From contig CM051457.1 of NCBI GenBank assembly GCA_028274465.1, positions 14,187,097 to 14,251,096 on the forward strand: a stretch of DNA of 64,000 nucleotides, written 5' to 3'. The notes beneath the pieces were generated by a model. The model had not been told where the DNA came from and made no database searches. It saw only the letters and a list, made by a program, of their open reading frames with translations. Both the position numbers and the translations under genes were made by a program. The stretch's first letter is position 1; each line of letters opens with the position of its first letter. Origin of the DNA: Plantago ovata (taxonomy: Eukaryota > Streptophyta > Magnoliopsida > Lamiales > Plantaginaceae). Shown here one piece after another: positions 61,494 to 64,000 of the stretch.

Positions 61494-62096
61494 TCAAAGA
61501 ATGCAAAAGTTTCTATCAATTTTCAAGCTAAGTTGCAGAGTAGAGACCTAACTGAAGAAAGAAACGAGACAAGCAAATAATATCCTTCATTGGGTTAACT
61601 TCCCCACCGTCTTCTCGGGTTGAATTTGTTCGGGGTCACTCCAGTTTGGGCGCCCCGAACAACTATGCATGTATGCCTTTCCCCCCTAAGATCTTGATTT
61701 ATTGAATTAAAAAAAACAGGTGTATAAGAACTCATTAGTACAAGTAGCTTTAAAAGCTTAGCGTCGGCTAGCAATTTTTTTATGTTTTTTCTTCTTGCTA
61801 AAGTTGAGCAAAAAGAAAAAATATTAAAAAAAAAATTGTAAGTACTCAACCAATCAAAAAAGATGAAACTGCAACAGTGTTAGACTTTTCACATGATGGA
61901 GCAATTTAGTGAAGTGAAATATACTCCTCAGAGCATATTAACATAACAATTTCAATTTCTTTTAAACACTGACTATACAAAGATCCAGGGAAAACAAGAT
62001 TTAAAGCAGATGAAATAGAAACAGTTCTGATAGAGCTATATCAATCAGTAATATAAAGTAAGGAAACAAGAGTCCAAACTTACACAAAAGTTTCTA
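61494..62096. other. Intergenic, 3' flank of WAK-I
   Basis: About 61595-61680 is a GC-rich patch (ggttgaatttgttcggggtc, gggcgccccgaac) that I cannot assign. From about 61980 is the WAK-type 3' flank. Confidence 0.45.
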
Positions 62097-63305
62097 TCAT
62101 ACCGTGACATGCAAGATTGGGTAAAGATCAGACAATGACATAGTGCTGAAATCTGATGTATTTGACAAATTACAGTCTGAATTCTCAATCGCAAATACAT
62201 CACTGTAAAACATCGAATCTTCCGGCAAGTTTGTTTATCAGCAGATCCAAGCTGAGATTTTCTAACAGTCTCCAATTCCATGGCCACCTCTTTCATTGTT
62301 GGCCTTTTCTTGCCATTCAAATGCAAGCATCGTTTAGCCAGCTCTGCTACTGCCATCACCTCTTTCATTTCTCCTTCACCCAAAACCTGGCTTTCTAAAA
62401 TCAATTCCAGATTCTTATCCTCCATTCTTGAACGAAAACGTGACACCAGGCTCTTGTCATCTTCTGTGTTAGTAGAAGGTATAATAGGCCTCAGACCAGT
62501 CAAAAGCTCTACCAGAACCACTCCAAAACTATAGACATCGCTCTTCTCTGTGAGTTGGCTCGACTGGAAGTATTCAGGAACAATGTATCCAAATGTGCCG
62601 CTGACTTGTGTAGTCAGATGTGTCTGATCTACCTCCACTGATTTCGAAGTTCCGAAATCTGACACTTTTGCAATGAATTTTTCATCTAGAAGTATATTGG
62701 TAGACTTGATATCTCTGTGAAATACAGGAATGGAAGTGGCAGAGTGTAGATAGGCAAATGCTCCTGCCACATCAGCCGCAATTTTCAGCCGCATGGTCCA
62801 AGTAACCGGTAATTCTATATTCTTGTCATGGATGAGGCTAAAAAGAGTTCCGGCATGAATTCATAAACCAGAAGAGGGACTCTCGTCTCCAAGCAACATC
62901 CTAATAATTTGACGACGTTTCTGTGACTGATTTGTGACAAGATCACAACTTCATTAATGAACTGTTCCACCAAGTCTCTGGACTTGCGTTCATCAACTAA
63001 TTTTGATTTCTTGATGGCTACGATTTGGCCATTGGCCAACATGCCTTTGTAGACTGCACCTTGCCCTCCTTGGCCTAGTATTCTACTTTCATTGAACCGA
63101 TCAGTGGCTTTTTCCAGCTCTTTTGCGGTGAAAATTCTAGTCTTTTTCAGAATTCCCTCATTTACTGATGTTTCTTTCTCTAAGAGAAGTCCACCATTTT
63201 GTTTGAAGAATTTTTGTTTGCACTTTTGCTTCTTCTTCTTCACAAATTTGGTAAACCCAAAGGAAAATGATAACAGTGCTAGGAAACTTGCTCCCAAGAT
63301 CAAAC
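62097..63305 (-). pseudogene. WAK-I: WAK kinase exon with two frameshifts (gene continues past the window)
   Basis: Exon 3 of a further WAK copy: helix [19 protein letters not shown] kinase with [26 protein letters not shown]. Four bases (attc) are missing at 62850/62851 in the NGTL codons, and one base is missing from a T run at 62232-62230 near the tail (SADKQ). The usual stop position is at 62097. The acceptor AG is at 63307-63306. No EGF or GUB_WAK exon lies between 63306 and 64000; intron 2 of WAK-H is 1.6 kb, so these exons may lie beyond the window. The glycine-loop reads [11 protein letters not shown]. The copy is closest to H in the kinase. Confidence 0.85.
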
Positions 63306-64000
63306 CTGTGAAGTACTTCGTATATTTTATGTGAGACACATGAACCAGATTTATAATCTGATATATCCAGTGCTGAGTGATAGGATTTATAACATGACAG
63401 AAGCTTAAAGTGAATGACAGCATACTGTTGCATAGTTTACAAGTTATGGAAATTGGACATTTCAACTCGATAAACGATTTGTCTTATAGGGGTGTCGCAG
63501 GAAGGGGGGGGGGGGGTTGGTAGGGAGCAATAAATCACCAAGACGAATATGTGAAATGAATACGAAAAAAGGGAAAAAGATTAAAATATCAAATACTCCC
63601 ATTGTACCCCTATCCAGCCCGTTAGACTATATAAGGTTTAGAAAAAAAAGACAAGATAATCCAGAGACACAGATAACACCCCTAATAAGCTTGTCAAAGA
63701 AGGTAGATGCAGAGCACGTAAGATAGAGACACAGCAAGTTTGATTTTTACTCATGAGGAGAAGTGAGGAAGGGTGAAAAGGCCATTGAAAAAAGGCAGTG
63801 TTTTGCTTTTACATTTAGCCATTTAGTTTACTCAGACAAACTGGAAAAGGTTGGGGGGGGGGGGGGGGGGGAAGGAGTCAGAAATTATTATTTTTAAAAT
63901 TGTTTGTGCTGTATTTAAGAGTTTTCATACACTCGAAAACTTTTTTTTTCCTAAAATACTTCATGCAAAAACCTATTTGTGCTTCATAGGTAGGAGGTCA
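63306..64000. other. Probable intron 2 of WAK-I, with two long G runs
   Basis: 63306-63480 matches the start of intron 2 of WAK-H (57535-57720: ctgatatatccagtgctga, gataggattt). G runs of 13 (63504-63516) and 19 (63853-63871) bases follow. No exon was recognised. Confidence 0.55.

Noticed and set aside
61595-61849. 84-codon minus-strand open frame
   Set aside because: No recognisable domain and no splice or start support; composition changes halfway, so coding is unlikely.
1-64000. CRISPR arrays, operons or other prokaryotic systems
   Set aside because: None seen; introns, tRNA and gene families are all of a plant nucleus.

Overview
The window is nuclear DNA of a flowering plant, probably a eudicot. 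It is AT-rich, its genes carry many GT-AG introns, and it holds a plant delta-TIP aquaporin, a chloroplast NDH subunit gene, a nuclear tRNA-Asn, wall-associated kinase (WAK) genes and small plant transposons. Nothing in the sequence names the species.

Left part (1-14.8 kb): ordinary single-copy genes. In order these are a TIP2-type aquaporin (+, 3 exons), a hAT-like MITE, a PNSB3-like 2Fe-2S protein of the chloroplast NDH complex (+, 6 exons), tRNA-Asn(GUU) (-), a LETM1-like protein (-, 15 exons) and a seven-transmembrane protein (-, 9 exons). I could follow the reading frame through every exon of these genes.

Middle (14.8-24.6 kb): a gene-poor repeat zone. It holds a 630-bp GC-ended hAT-type element with a perfect 8-bp target duplication, an old WAK 3' fragment split by a foldback element, a 5'-truncated LINE and a decayed hAT/ZMYM1-like transposase remnant.

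Right part (24.6-64 kb): a head-to-tail array of WAK receptor kinases, all on the minus strand. The standard gene has three exons: signal peptide plus galacturonan-binding GUB_WAK domain; one calcium-binding EGF domain; transmembrane helix plus Ser/Thr kinase. Counting from the left, copies A (24.6-27.5 kb) and F (51.1-54.2 kb) read through intact as 792 and 790 residues. Copies C, E and H each have one frameshift in the kinase exon (E has also lost its tail), D has two lesions in exon 1, B and G are truncated, and I has two frameshifts and runs off the window end. Smaller WAK scraps and many loose promoter/start-codon modules lie between the genes. Between D and E sits a tandem TRIM (small LTR element) chain, itself split by a 1.5-kb hAT-type element that carries a block of plant telomere-like repeats. 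A small membrane-protein gene with an in-frame stop lies between H and I.

Intact WAKs are plasma-membrane proteins that bind pectin outside and signal through an RD-type kinase inside. The array looks like a fast birth-and-death cluster. Several breaks are one-base changes in homopolymer runs, so assembly error must be excluded before those copies are called dead.
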